From Nitrososphaerota archaeon (GTDB taxonomy: Archaea > Thermoproteota > Nitrososphaeria > Nitrososphaerales > JACQRY01), in the NCBI GenBank assembly GCA_016184315.1, contig JACPCU010000024.1:1-64000 (forward strand): DNA of 64,000 nt, in the 5' to 3' direction. The notes below the pieces were generated by a model. It worked only from the letters and a program-made list of their open reading frames with translations, was not told the origin of the DNA and searched no databases. The first letter of the stretch is position 1. Each line of letters begins with the position of its first letter. The position numbers were made by a program, and so were the translations under genes. Shown here one piece after another: positions 25,424-34,394 of this stretch.

Positions 25424-26653
25424 TTATGAAGACCCCTCTAGACTTGCCTTGTGCAGGGGCACATCTGGGACTAGCTCTTTAAGGGCTTCAGCCCAAATTG
25501 GGTTCACCAAGGAGGAGTCAATTGTTCTAATGATACTCTCTTTAAAGGCTGGTTTTGAATCCCCGGCCAACAAGAAGATAATAATCGACGTTCTCAGGCA
25601 ATCCCAGACCGTGGATAGCAGCGTCATGACTTTCTCACGTTCTTTTTGGGTAAAGGATGAGCCATGGACCAACATGCTCCTATATCTATAGGCGTCACGA
25701 ATAGTTCTCTGAACTATCTCTCCGTCCAACCCTGTGACGTTCATGAGTCTCGCGATTCTGGTGGCGAGTTTGTAGCCGACTTCGGCTTTGTCCGTAAGGT
25801 ATAGGGCCTCCAAGCCCATGATGGCCGTTGCGAGTCTCCACTCATCTGGGACAAGTCTTAGTAAAGAGTCGCTGTAGTAGTAGAAGGCTATGGATACTGG
25901 ATCACTAGCTTCTCCCCAGCTTTCAGCGATAGTCCATCTCTTGGATAGGGCATCATAGAAACGGTTCAGGTCGCTGCTCTCATCCATCCCTATAACGTAT
26001 TTCGGCTTGGACTGACGGAGGTCTAGGCTGTCTATTTGGTCACCCATGCCTTCGATGCACTGACAGTTGAGGCGATAGCTAATGGTATCTACAGCTCCTT
26101 CTCTGTACAGTCTCAGTATGGCTGTGGTCTGCTTGATGATTTTTTGCACCTCACGTGGATTCTTTGTCTTTACAACAGCTTCGAGGATAGAGTCAGTAGA
26201 CATTGATTCCCCAGAATTAGGAGAGAAAGCGTTTTTCATATCATCCAAGTCTCCTTTAGCAACCTTACGCAGATCTATGTTGGCAGCAATCTTAACTAAC
26301 CCTGACTTCACTATCACTCCCTGTATTAGAGCCCTAGGGGTGTACTCGCATGGTTCACCCTTCAAGTGGCCGATCATCCTTTCGACAAGCCCGTCTACGG
26401 TCTGGACATTGGCGTCATCAAAAAGCAATTCGTTAAAGATTCTAGCGACAAACATGCGGGCGTACCTCTCCTGCTCTGATTGGTTTCCAAATCTTTCCTT
26501 CAGTTTCTTGACGACTCTTGCAAATTCAGTTTGCTTCAACAGAACTCCTAGTGAAGTGTCACCTCTTCGAATCATTTGACCGGCCCTCTTAAGAGTCGAA
26601 TAACCCAGAGTTTTCAGGGCTTCACGTAGACCTTTATCATCAATGTTACTCAT
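25424..26653 (-). CDS. HEPN (ApeA/HEPN-like) domain protein
   Basis: The 409-residue protein is helical. In the C-terminal third the segment AYRYRSMLVHGSSFT carries Arg-x4-His, the Rx4-6H catalytic motif of HEPN RNases, in the context usual for Apea-like HEPN (long helix, LVHG, then a short loop and a second helix). The N-terminal 200 residues are charged helices with no known family. It is one of two HEPN-like proteins in this accessory region (the other at 16199) and may serve in defence or growth arrest. It has a normal ATG start. A-rich TTAATATGTAAATC lies upstream as promoter. Confidence 0.62.
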   Translation of the reverse strand: MSNIDDKGLREALKTLGYSTLKRAGQMIRRGDTSLGVLLKQTEFARVVKKLKERFGNQSEQERYARMFVARIFNELLFDDANVQTVDGLVERMIGHLKGEPCEYTPRALIQGVIVKSGLVKIAANIDLRKVAKGDLDDMKNAFSPNSGESMSTDSILEAVVKTKNPREVQKIIKQTTAILRLYREGAVDTISYRLNCQCIEGMGDQIDSLDLRQSKPKYVIGMDESSDLNRFYDALSKRWTIAESWGEASDPVSIAFYYYSDSLLRLVPDEWRLATAIMGLEALYLTDKAEVGYKLATRIARLMNVTGLDGEIVQRTIRDAYRYRSMLVHGSSFTQKEREKVMTLLSTVWDCLRTSIIIFLLAGDSKPAFKESIIRTIDSSLVNPIWAEALKELVPDVPLHKASLEGSS

Positions 26654-26769
26654 TTACCACAACCTTGACACTTGTCTGCCTTAATATGTAAATCCCAAGA
26701 AATGGTAGTGGAGCACGAAATAGGTAACATAATCCTTTAAGAGTTGACCTAGTTGAAAGCTAGGAGAAT

Positions 26770-26976
26770 TTGCGGAGAGCACAACCCATAGACTTTGCCC
26801 TTGTTGTCGCTGTAGTAATGGTGACTCTGATCCTTGTCGCCGCAATTATCAGTATTCCAATAAGCCCTTCACTTACTCTTAACTTCATAATTGCCAATAA
26901 TGTTTCCCATATCGAGCTTAGTTCGGCCTCATACGAGAGTCCCGCTTCCCAGGACCATATTAGGCGACAAAAATAG
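26770..26976 (+). CDS. Small single-pass membrane protein
   Basis: A 68-codon frame starts at TTG (26770), three bases after AGGAG, with a GATTG/TTTAAG-type promoter stretch about 35 bases before. It has one strong hydrophobic segment (about residues 9-30, ALVVAVVMVTLILVAAIIS) and a polar tail. This looks like a signal-anchor peptide or the start of a degraded secreted protein. No family can be named. Confidence 0.42.
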   Translation: MRRAQPIDFALVVAVVMVTLILVAAIISIPISPSLTLNFIIANNVSHIELSSASYESPASQDHIRRQK

Positions 26977-27193
26977 AACTCTTCCAGTTCACTGAGCCGA
27001 AGACTCCAACGAGGACGCTGATGTTCTCGACAGGATGCCTGAATGGTTCAAGCGACTGGGAGAGGTATATCTGCGCATCGGGAGACTAGCCAGACAGGTC
27101 AGAACCATTAACGCTGGCTAAGAAGCAGGGCTGGGACTTCGAAAGTCGCGGAGTTCTGCGATAAGAATGGCTTGTAGGTTCAAGACGTTCTTC
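26977..27193. other. Intergenic segment with a possible coding remnant
   Basis: One frame reads EDSNEDADVLDRMPEWFKRL and ends with LARQVRTINAG, about 40 codons without a proper start except ATG within it. It may be the end of a lost gene. Nothing else is seen. Confidence 0.25.
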
Positions 27194-28003
27194 TTATTTA
27201 TTGAGCATGCTACCAGAGGTTTTCATCGCGTTGTACGCATAGGCAAACGCTGGTCTCACCACTAGAAGCTTGGCGATTTTTTCTATATCTTTTTTCTTTA
27301 ATAGGATACCCTCATCATTTGTTACGAAGATGGGGCCACCATTTGAGGAACTAGGGAAGGCTGAGGCGTAGGCCAGGTGAGGTGCGTCGCTGCGGTTTAT
27401 ATGTGTCTTCAAGCGGTTTTCAACATCCGCAGAGCAATTCCATTCGCATTTCTTATTGTCTAATTCTAGTCTTAGCTTTTGGAAGTTATCATCGAGAATC
27501 CGGTTCGCTTCAAGAATCAGTTGTTTTAGCGTGTCTCTGAAATCCTCTATAATGATGGTCGTGCCTTTGCTAACTAATTCAGACCACTCTTCCATGACCC
27601 AAGATTCAACCCAGTCAAACATTGCCTTCCACTTTTCAATTTTCTCGGGGGGAAGCTTTTCAAGCTCCTTATAGGTATCGTCAAATGACTTCTCAATTAG
27701 CTCTGTGTCTTTAACATTGACGGTGGAGACCTTAGAAGGGTCCCAAGGGTCGGTCTTGGATGAAGCAAACTTTGACAGAAAGAGATTCACAATATATTCT
27801 GCGGTATCTAATGCTGACTTCAATACGTCTCTAAATTCATTTTGGATTGTTGGTAGAATGGTGCACTCAAGTTTGTGTTGCTTAACTAGCTTGAGAAAAA
27901 GTCGATTTGAAGCTCCGAACCTTTGTTCTTGGAAGACTAATCCGAATAAGATGTTGGTGTCGGGGAAAAATCTTGGTGGTCCTCGAGCTCCCAAGGGGCC
28001 CAC
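27194..28003 (-). CDS. PIN-domain-like protein
   Basis: The 269-residue protein starts at GTG 28003, which overlaps the last base of the upstream stop (TAGTG). The PIN-type acids are visible: Asp15 in FFPDTNILFG (strand then DTN), an Asp in NRSDAPHLAYA near residue 212, and IFVTNDEGI near 230. The middle 100 residues are a long charged helical insertion, so it is larger than the usual VapC (about 130 residues). PIN domains are Mg2+ ribonucleases. The partner gene at 28003-28836 is translated first and coupled, which suggests a two-component toxin/antitoxin or defence pair. Confidence 0.68.
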   Translation of the reverse strand: MGPLGARGPPRFFPDTNILFGLVFQEQRFGASNRLFLKLVKQHKLECTILPTIQNEFRDVLKSALDTAEYIVNLFLSKFASSKTDPWDPSKVSTVNVKDTELIEKSFDDTYKELEKLPPEKIEKWKAMFDWVESWVMEEWSELVSKGTTIIIEDFRDTLKQLILEANRILDDNFQKLRLELDNKKCEWNCSADVENRLKTHINRSDAPHLAYASAFPSSSNGGPIFVTNDEGILLKKKDIEKIAKLLVVRPAFAYAYNAMKTSGSMLNK

Positions 28004-28836
28004 TAGAATAGGTTTGAGTATACTACGCCACTTAGCATTTCAACGGCTCTTGTCGGCATTGTTGGCGTTGTGTATAGTTCAGGTTTCAGTTTCAGAATTG
28101 TGTCTTGTAAGCTGTAAAGCGCATCCTCGAATCTTAGGTAGAGACTGTCAAAGAATTTCTGATCCAATTTTCCTCTATTAAGTGGGTTATCAAGCAATAA
28201 TTCTTCGTATGAAGATACGTTCCAGGTTCTAACGTAAGCGAGAAGGCTGCTGCAGGCCCTGTCAGCCGCGTTTGACGCATCCGCTATCTTATTCGAGACC
28301 TCTGTTGATGGTGTTTCTACGTTCTTATCGAACTTATAATAATCGCCTCGGTAGATGCTTGCTTTGTTTACGAAGCTGTTAACCCAGATCTTTAGGAAAT
28401 CATAGGCTTTGATCTGTGTGTGTTTCAATAGGTCGAGTCTTGAGAGCACTGAGAGCGGAAAATCGGATCTATAAAACGCAGCGGGTCTTCTCTGAAGCTC
28501 TGAAGCAAACATGTCCATCATAGCGTTACAATAGTCGTCCAAAGCAGAGGAATAATTTATGAATGCCTCACCTTTGTTACGGGCAGTCTTTTCGACTCTC
28601 TCTACTCTCTCGTCCAAGCGGCGCTCTATATAGTATTGTTCTGTCTCAAGAGCTAATGTATCTGCAAGTTTCTCAGCGTCACACCACTGGGGAACCGATA
28701 TGCCTAAAACAGATTCTCGCCATGCCTTTAAGAAGGAATTTCGCAGATCCAAAGCTTCTTTCGTGCTTTTTGCTTTATTAGCTGGCGTGGTCATGAGGAT
28801 CTGTGACACGCTTTGCGGAATTTCTTGTTGTCTCAT
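28003..28836 (-). CDS. Hypothetical helical protein upstream of the PIN protein
   Basis: The 277-residue protein is almost entirely helical and charged, with coiled-coil-like stretches (around residues 70-95 and 185-205), and no motif I can identify. Its stop is fused to the start of the PIN gene. As first gene of this pair it may be the cognate antitoxin, sensor or scaffold. AT-rich promoter sequence lies upstream (ATTATCACAAACTACTTAAA region, opposite strand). Confidence 0.6.
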   Translation of the reverse strand: MRQQEIPQSVSQILMTTPANKAKSTKEALDLRNSFLKAWRESVLGISVPQWCDAEKLADTLALETEQYYIERRLDERVERVEKTARNKGEAFINYSSALDDYCNAMMDMFASELQRRPAAFYRSDFPLSVLSRLDLLKHTQIKAYDFLKIWVNSFVNKASIYRGDYYKFDKNVETPSTEVSNKIADASNAADRACSSLLAYVRTWNVSSYEELLLDNPLNRGKLDQKFFDSLYLRFEDALYSLQDTILKLKPELYTTPTMPTRAVEMLSGVVYSNLF

Positions 28837-29013
28837 CTCAAACAGCTACCCTATACGGGGGCTTGATATCTTGTCAGGTTACAAGCCATTATTTAAGTCC
28901 TAGTATTCTTAATTATCACAAACTACTTAAATTTTCTGAAAGAATGTTCAGTCACGCTTCATCCTATGCGGGAAGGAGCCCAGTTTGAGATAAACAATTC
29001 CCTCGGATGTATC

Positions 29014-29308
29014 TTATCGATTTTCCTGGGAAGGATGTAGAACGATGAGCACTTTCCTGTTCTTGGGCACGTAGATGTATTCGCCTCTAACATACTTTGG
29101 CCAAGATTCCACGCATGAAATTTGTCATGTCTTGATAGTCGTTTTTCGCAGCATGCTCCAGTGCCGTCAAAAGATCCCTTTGGATGCCTATTCTGACGCT
29201 TACGATGTTGGAGTCTTTGACGCCTTTTCTGAGTGTGGGTAGAGGCGGCTGTGACTGCTCGTTTTCAGTGCCAGCGGCACCTTGGTTCTGCTCTCCGACA
29301 GTTGCCAG
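29014..29308 (-). pseudogene. Ribbon-helix-helix/CopG-like gene with frameshift
   Basis: Reading from an AAGGAGGGTGA ribosome-binding site (about 29314-29324), one frame gives TLRKGVKDSNIVSVRIGIQ and LLTALEHAAKNDYQDMTNFM, an RHH-like pattern, ending RGILAKVC with a stop at 29087. A one-base shift in an AAA run (GGCCAAAGTATG) gives instead KYVRGEYIYVPKNRKVLIVL and a stop at 29014, which is plainly the true tail. No standard start codon fits the first part; CTG at 29308 is the closest. The gene is therefore frameshifted and probably dead. Confidence 0.6.
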
Positions 29309-29335
29309 TCTAAGTCACCCTCCTTGGCTCTAGTT

Positions 29336-29616
29336 TCAATTTAGGTCTATGACCTCCAGCTCCCTCTTGTGATACTGCGAGACCTGCACCTTGATGGCTC
29401 CGTTCCTGATTTTTCGCTGCGAACTGTTTGAGCTGTACTAGCTCTTTGAGGCCGATTTTCCTACCCTTAACTTGAATCGAACGAACATGGTCGGGGAAGG
29501 CTGCTCTGACATCTATTAACCCGCATGAACCGTATGATCTTGTTACTTCGAGTGCACCCATGTCTTACAGCTTGCGCATTACGCGATACTCCCTTGATCT
29601 CCCCTTCCCGTGGTTG
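29336..29616 (-). pseudogene. Hjc/endonuclease-like pseudogene
   Basis: The conserved stretch GKGRSREYRVMRKL is followed by a TAA (29565-29567) where DMGALEVTRSYGSCGLIDVR would continue. This is the N-terminal pattern of archaeal Hjc-type resolvases or related VSR-like nucleases (RG-x5-E, then GS-x-G-x-xD). After SIQVKGRKIGLKELVQLKQF the open frame is lost; a shift inside GCGAAAAATCAG restores KIRNGAIKVQVSQYHKRELE. With one nonsense and one frameshift it cannot make a full protein. It would have been co-transcribed with the RHH gene downstream. Confidence 0.6.
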
Positions 29617-29624
29617 CTGGTTAA

Positions 29625-29830
29625 CTAGGAAGCCTCTAAGAACCCATTTATCCGATCAAAACACCAGTAGGTTCTCAGGAACAAAGAGCCATATTTCTCC
29701 GAGAGATCTTCACGAGTATAGCGGTCTGAATAGGGCAGGTCTTCGCCGACTCTGAGGCCAGCCCCCTGAGCTGATTGTACTCGGTTAGAAGCTCGTCTTA
29801 CAGCAGCATCAAACAGAGTTAAATACGGGG
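29625..29830 (-). other. Possible remnant of an upstream gene in the same degraded operon
   Basis: The minus frame ends with GEDLPYSDRYTREDLSEKYG and LRTYWCFDRINGFLEAS, which looks protein-like and is in the same frame as the nuclease remnant. The N-terminal half overlaps the plus-strand gene at 29857 and shows no start signal. I record it as a possible fragment only. Confidence 0.3.
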
Positions 29831-29856
29831 CCTGAGATAAGCACCGTTGGACAATT

Positions 29857-30054
29857 TTGTCTGAAAACATCCTTGAACGTCTAAAACAGACAGATTTAGC
29901 AATTTTTGACCAATTGCAGGGCTTAACTAAGGTTTCCCCCGATCGCAAGATCTACATTCCCAAGCAAGCAGACCTTAAACCTGGGGATAGGGCCGCATGG
30001 ATCTGTGTCGACGGAATGTGGTTGCTCAGAAAGGTAGGACAGAAGCAATTATGA
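29857..30054 (+). CDS. Small hypothetical protein
   Basis: The 65-residue product from TTG 29857 (SENILERLKQTDLAIFDQL, then a strand with KIYIPKQADLKPGDRAAW) has AbrB-like or OB-like strands near the end, but is too short to assign. A TATA-like AGTTAAATAC lies about 33 bases before the TTG, and its stop overlaps the next ATG (ATGA at 30051), so it is a real and coupled gene. Confidence 0.5.
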   Translation: MSENILERLKQTDLAIFDQLQGLTKVSPDRKIYIPKQADLKPGDRAAWICVDGMWLLRKVGQKQL

Positions 30055-30728
30055 GTTGGCGAAGAGTCACATCTTCTTTGGAGAGGTATCGCACTCTAGC
30101 TGAAATCTTAGCTAGCTGGGCCACTGTAGCCGCCTTCTTCTTCCTTGCATTTGGAACCTGGCAGACACAAGATACAGTAAGAGCCGCACAGGAACAGCTA
30201 AAGATATCTCGAGAAGAACTCCAGAACAGTCAAGAGCAACTCAAAACTACACAGGATGAAATAGCCGCTAGGTTAAGACCCTGGGTGGGGCGACTTGATA
30301 TGGAAGCAGAAGGTTTTGAGACAATGAACTGTGGATTTACGCCAGACCCAAGATTAGATGTGTTCGCAATCGATCAAGCCAAATGCGGTGCAATCACCAA
30401 ATTTTCTTTCGTATATTTCATTAAGAATTATGGTGCTCTTCCAGCAAAAAATTTGCAACAGAGGAGAGTAAATAGCAGCTCGATTGACTCACTTCTTGAA
30501 AAGCTACGACAGAGTACTCCAGGAAAACCTGCACTGCTATTTCCAGGGGAAGAAGTTCCCGCTAGGTTTGATGTACCTGCTATAGACATCGTAAATGCAA
30601 GCCATGGAAAGAGTTGGTTCGTAGGCTTTCTATTTACATATGAATACGGGGGGGAAAAAGGCTTCTACGAGACGATCAGTGAGTACCATAGTGGATTATG
30701 GACGACGGTTCACGCGGATTCTGGTTAG
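30051..30728 (+). CDS. Single-pass membrane protein with coiled coil
   Basis: Taking the ATG at 30051, the protein has about 225 residues. A hydrophobic helix covers residues 20-40 (LAEILASWATVAAFFFLAF). A coiled coil of two repeated heptad blocks (EEQLKISREELQNSQEQLKT region, 50-72) follows, then RPWVGRLD and a beta-rich C-terminal domain of about 140 residues that I cannot name. N-in/C-out or C-in topology cannot be decided. The pattern (helix, short coil, beta domain) occurs in many small archaeal and bacterial hypothetical membrane proteins. Confidence 0.62.
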   Translation: MSWRRVTSSLERYRTLAEILASWATVAAFFFLAFGTWQTQDTVRAAQEQLKISREELQNSQEQLKTTQDEIAARLRPWVGRLDMEAEGFETMNCGFTPDPRLDVFAIDQAKCGAITKFSFVYFIKNYGALPAKNLQQRRVNSSSIDSLLEKLRQSTPGKPALLFPGEEVPARFDVPAIDIVNASHGKSWFVGFLFTYEYGGEKGFYETISEYHSGLWTTVHADSG

Positions 30729-32101
30729 GTTAAATGTAGAAGATCTAGGAATGCGATGAAGCCCGACTAATAACGATTCCACCAACAAACCATCCACTCT
30801 CGCTACTATTGTGAGAATGGCGACCATCTACGGAAAGCATAAGCTACCCGAACCTTGATGGCCCCTACACGCATCAAGAACCAGCCCGCCTACCATCCCT
30901 ATAGAAATCCGGCTCGGCCCATCAACAACCATCGAGCTGGCCTGCCATTGTCGTAATACTAATTCTTTCATGGTAATCCCCATTTGAGCCTCAGCGGATA
31001 TACCAAATTCAGTACGGAAACCATCGCCCGACGATCCTAGCTTTGATCGCCAAAATATCGGATTTATATCCTCTAAGAGAACAAATCCCCAGTTCACGTA
31101 AACATACCCATGCTACAACACTGATGGTTTATCCCGTATCTTCTTCAGAACCAAAAGCCACCTCACCAGTTTGTTATCCTTCACGAATTCCAGAGTATCG
31201 GGAGGATTCATTAGACCTTAGGTGTAATTAGACCTGCATGTAAAACTTGCAAGTCTTGGCGCCGTTGTCGAAGAGACCCACGTAGTTAATTATAGAATCA
31301 AGACCGATCGTTTGTAAGAATCATAAGATTTCTGCATGGCGTTAATTACGCCTAAGGTCTATTGATGACATTGAAGCCTACTTAATCTATAGATGCAAAC
31401 CCAAATACAACACTCAACACAAAAACACGGAGAAGCAGTATTGGAAGCCATTCCGAATAACTAGCACTCTGAATATATCGATCCCATGAGCAGATGCTAT
31501 CCATTCGCTCCAGCCACAGCGGGACGACTCGATCAAATAACATCAACATCAAATCACTAGCACTTTGAATAGTGGATCCATATCCTTGAAGGTCGTACAG
31601 TGCCAGTACTTTCATCTTTGGCGTGAACAAACCATTCCTAAAGTTTTGTTAATGATCACCTATGGCTACATGACGTAGCTTGATAAACGGAATCATGTCA
31701 TCCTTCCCTAGTCCATGATTTTCTACTACCTGAGTGCAGAGGGCGCGACTATGGAGACTCAGCATACCACGGGAATCAATGCCCATCTAACATCTGCAGA
31801 AAGAAGAAGGGAATCTGGAGCTTAAGCCTATAGAGGATTAAATCCCTCACGGTCCGTTCGGAAGCGCAGGTCGGAATACGACTGCTTCATTTCTTTATAT
31901 AGACTTGAACTGAGATCGGTATAAGAACCACCGTCCCCACCATTCTTTACCCTGACAGGCAATCTGATTAAGAGAATGACAGAGGTTATGGTGTAGGATC
32001 TCGGGAAGGAAGTTCATTGATCTCCTAATAATGACACTCCCACACTAACGTAACCATTGACAGCAAAACCATCTTGATCGCGCGGAGTCTTGTTCCTAAA
32101 T
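30729..32101. other. Gene-poor region with relics
   Basis: About 1.4 kb without a confident gene. Minus-strand frames at 30828-31097 (89 codons) and 31382-31630 (82 codons, one hydrophobic C-terminal stretch) have no recognised motif. Apart from the inverted repeats at 31212-31361 I see nothing else. It probably marks the eroded right edge of the accessory element. Confidence 0.4.
31212..31361. repeat. Pair of 19-bp inverted repeats, possible MITE-like relic
   Basis: TAGACCTTAGGTGTAATTA (31212-31230) and TAATTACGCCTAAGGTCTA (31343-31361) are inverted copies with one mismatch in 19, enclosing 112 bases without a gene. No target duplication is visible at the edges. Confidence 0.45.
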
Positions 32102-33403
32102 TCAGGTCTTGTCGACGCCACAAATGGACATCATGGTAAGAGCGTATGTCTTTGTTGCTGAAACCAAGTCAGAGATCTTCATCGCGCGATCACGAGCGTC
32201 AGTATATGGCTCGTATAAGCGAGGAGCCCCGTAACAGATTGACGGGATGCCAACTTCATTGAAGGCGTTGAGATCTCGCCACATGCTGAGTTCGGATGAC
32301 GGGGGTTGAGGAGGATCGGCGCCGTGGATATATCGGTGCGCTTCTCCAACGGCGTTGATCAGTGTTTCAGCGTTCTGGGCGATGAAACCTCGATTCCATT
32401 GATACAGTGTTACTTTACAGTCAATACCGAGGGATTTGATCAACCGTTGTATCTCCTGCTGTATGGATCTGGGATTGGCACCTGGTGCAAGCCAAACGTC
32501 AATGTAGATGTTGCAATTGCGGCCACTGATTCCTGAATGCCCGTCGCCCCGAATTCCTTCTATCTGGGCTTTTGGGATTATCACGCCGCCGTGAAACTCG
32601 ATTTGCTCTCGTTTTTCGTAGTCAGTAGCCCACTGTTCCAGCGCCAAGGCTACGTGTGCCGCCTTGACAAACGCATTGGGGTTTTCCTGCCAAGACTTGC
32701 CTCGCTCCAGTCTCGGAGTGTAGACTTTTCTGCCTGGAACTTGGATCTTCAATTCCGCCCTTCCACATTCCGCAGTGATTATCCCAAAACCTGAGGTTTC
32801 TCCGATAAGCGCGTAATCCGCCACAATACCACGATCGATTAGCCACCTAGAGCCGAAGCCCTCTCCAGGATAATCGACACCCTGAAACTCGTCTACGGAA
32901 GCCCCACCTGTTTCCGAGGCAACTGCAGCAATGGTAACATCACCCTTAAGATGAACACCTGCCTTCAGCAACGCCCGAGCCGCAATCATGAAGGCTGATA
33001 CTTGGGCTTTACAGTTGATGATACCGTAGCCGTAGATGAACTCGCCATCCACAAATCCTTTTTCAAAACGCTTAGCCATTTCGGTATGGCCCACTGGGCC
33101 TCCGCTCCCCGTATCAATATGGGCGTCACATATCAGACTGGTGCCGTCCCCTGTCCCAGGAATAATACCAAGCGCGTTCGCGCTTTCCTCGGTAATTGGT
33201 TGAAGCCTAGCCTCGATGCCATTTGTCGTCAGCCAATCGACAACAGCTTGAGCGACCTGTTTCTCCTTTCCCCGTGGGCTACGTATCCCACCTAGAAGTA
33301 GACAAAGGTCAAGCAAGTCCTGCCGATCCTTGTCTATGATACCAAGCACTTGATCCCACAAAGGAGAGTGCACACCCTTAGATTGAGGTTGATGGTCAGA
33401 CAA
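32102..33403 (-). CDS. M20-family (ArgE/DapE-like) hydrolase homologue with altered metal sites
   Basis: The 433-residue protein follows M20 order: a helix with the RSPRGKEK box, DAHIDTG (His95, Asp97), a GYGIINCKA segment, VASETGG, GETSG and a dimerisation lid domain around 215-330. Several metal positions differ from active M20 enzymes. The bridging Asp of G-x-G-x-x-D-x-K is Asn130, the second Glu of the EE pair is Thr165 (the catalytic-base Glu164 remains), and the late metal His is not found in the GAPRLYEPYTD region. Either the lineage uses other ligands or it is a degenerate binding protein. Relatives act on N-acyl or N-carbamoyl amino acids, which would suit the catabolic island to its right. 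Confidence 0.72.
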   Translation of the reverse strand: MSDHQPQSKGVHSPLWDQVLGIIDKDRQDLLDLCLLLGGIRSPRGKEKQVAQAVVDWLTTNGIEARLQPITEESANALGIIPGTGDGTSLICDAHIDTGSGGPVGHTEMAKRFEKGFVDGEFIYGYGIINCKAQVSAFMIAARALLKAGVHLKGDVTIAAVASETGGASVDEFQGVDYPGEGFGSRWLIDRGIVADYALIGETSGFGIITAECGRAELKIQVPGRKVYTPRLERGKSWQENPNAFVKAAHVALALEQWATDYEKREQIEFHGGVIIPKAQIEGIRGDGHSGISGRNCNIYIDVWLAPGANPRSIQQEIQRLIKSLGIDCKVTLYQWNRGFIAQNAETLINAVGEAHRYIHGADPPQPPSSELSMWRDLNAFNEVGIPSICYGAPRLYEPYTDARDRAMKISDLVSATKTYALTMMSICGVDKT

Positions 33404-33470
33404 AGCTGCGCTCGAAGTCTCCCACTAATGGGCATTAATTAGTATTCTCAGCAGGGTCAACTGCGGTCTT

Positions 33471-34265
33471 CTAGAAGGTCGATTGTCCAGCTTCAATTCC
33501 TAGAAGCTTCTTCATATTGTTGGCACTATCTATTGCTTTAGCCCTAAAGTGGTTGTTGAACAAGATGTAGGTTACTTTGGTCTTTTCTTGGATCTGTTTT
33601 ATTCGTGGTATCCATTCTTGCAGCTCCTCGGTCGTGTAGACATAGTCATATCGCTCGTAGGTCTGTTCATGCCGCCACCATTTAGCAACATTCCTCCCGT
33701 GGAACCTCACGTAGCCTATTTCCGATGTTGCAACTGCAGAGGGAACGGGCAAGGTCTTGAACCTAGGAGTATCCACGTTGGCGAAGCCTGTCCTCTTCTC
33801 GCGAAGAAACTCGTAGACTTCGTCTTTCTGCCAGTCTCGTTTCCTGAACTCCACGCATAGGGGGGCGTCAAGATTGTTTGCAATGTCCGCTATGTGGGCG
33901 AGACTATCTTTAGAGTAGGGGAAGGAAGAGGGAAACTGAGCTAAATAGCAGGCTAACATGCCCTTCCTTATCATTGGTGCAGTTGCCTTTCTGAAGGGCT
34001 CCAATGTTTCTAGGAATTTGTCTCTTGTATGGGTGAAGGTGCTGGGTGTTTTGACTGTGAACCTGAAGGAGGAGGGAACCTTCTTCGTAAGCGCGTCTAT
34101 GAGAAAGAGGCTTGGAATCCTGTAGTAGGTAGAGTCTATCTCTACGCAATCAAAGAAGTTTGAGTAATGCTTCAGGAAGTCTTTTGATGCGAGGTTCTGT
34201 GGGTAGAATGCTCCTTTCCAGTCTTGATAGCTGTATCCTGAGGTTCCGACCCGAATTTCGCCCAT
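33471..34265 (-). CDS. DUF72 family protein
   Basis: Starting at the ATG at 34265 (GEIRVGTSGYSYQDWKGAFY) rather than the ATG at 34286, this is a DUF72 TIM-barrel-like protein of 264 residues. Family hallmarks are VGTSGYSYxxWKG near the N-terminus, VEIDSTYYRIP, TVKTPSTFTH and the ending YILFNNHFRAKAIDSA(N). The cellular function of DUF72 is not established. It is transcribed against the secreted propeller-like gene to its right. Confidence 0.9.
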   Translation of the reverse strand: MGEIRVGTSGYSYQDWKGAFYPQNLASKDFLKHYSNFFDCVEIDSTYYRIPSLFLIDALTKKVPSSFRFTVKTPSTFTHTRDKFLETLEPFRKATAPMIRKGMLACYLAQFPSSFPYSKDSLAHIADIANNLDAPLCVEFRKRDWQKDEVYEFLREKRTGFANVDTPRFKTLPVPSAVATSEIGYVRFHGRNVAKWWRHEQTYERYDYVYTTEELQEWIPRIKQIQEKTKVTYILFNNHFRAKAIDSANNMKKLLGIEAGQSTF

Positions 34266-34394
34266 TGTCTTTGACAACAGGGGCATGTGATATTTGGGTT
34301 CACCTGTGTTCTTGGAGTGAAGCGATTGTCTGTATGGTGAGGCTGGACAGATTGAAGCTTTATCTAGAATCTTCGATTCATCAAGACTGCAGCC

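Noticed and set aside
30828-31097. 89-codon minus ORF with a Gly-rich C-terminus
   Set aside because: No motif, ribosome-binding site or neighbour supports it; left in the gene-poor note.
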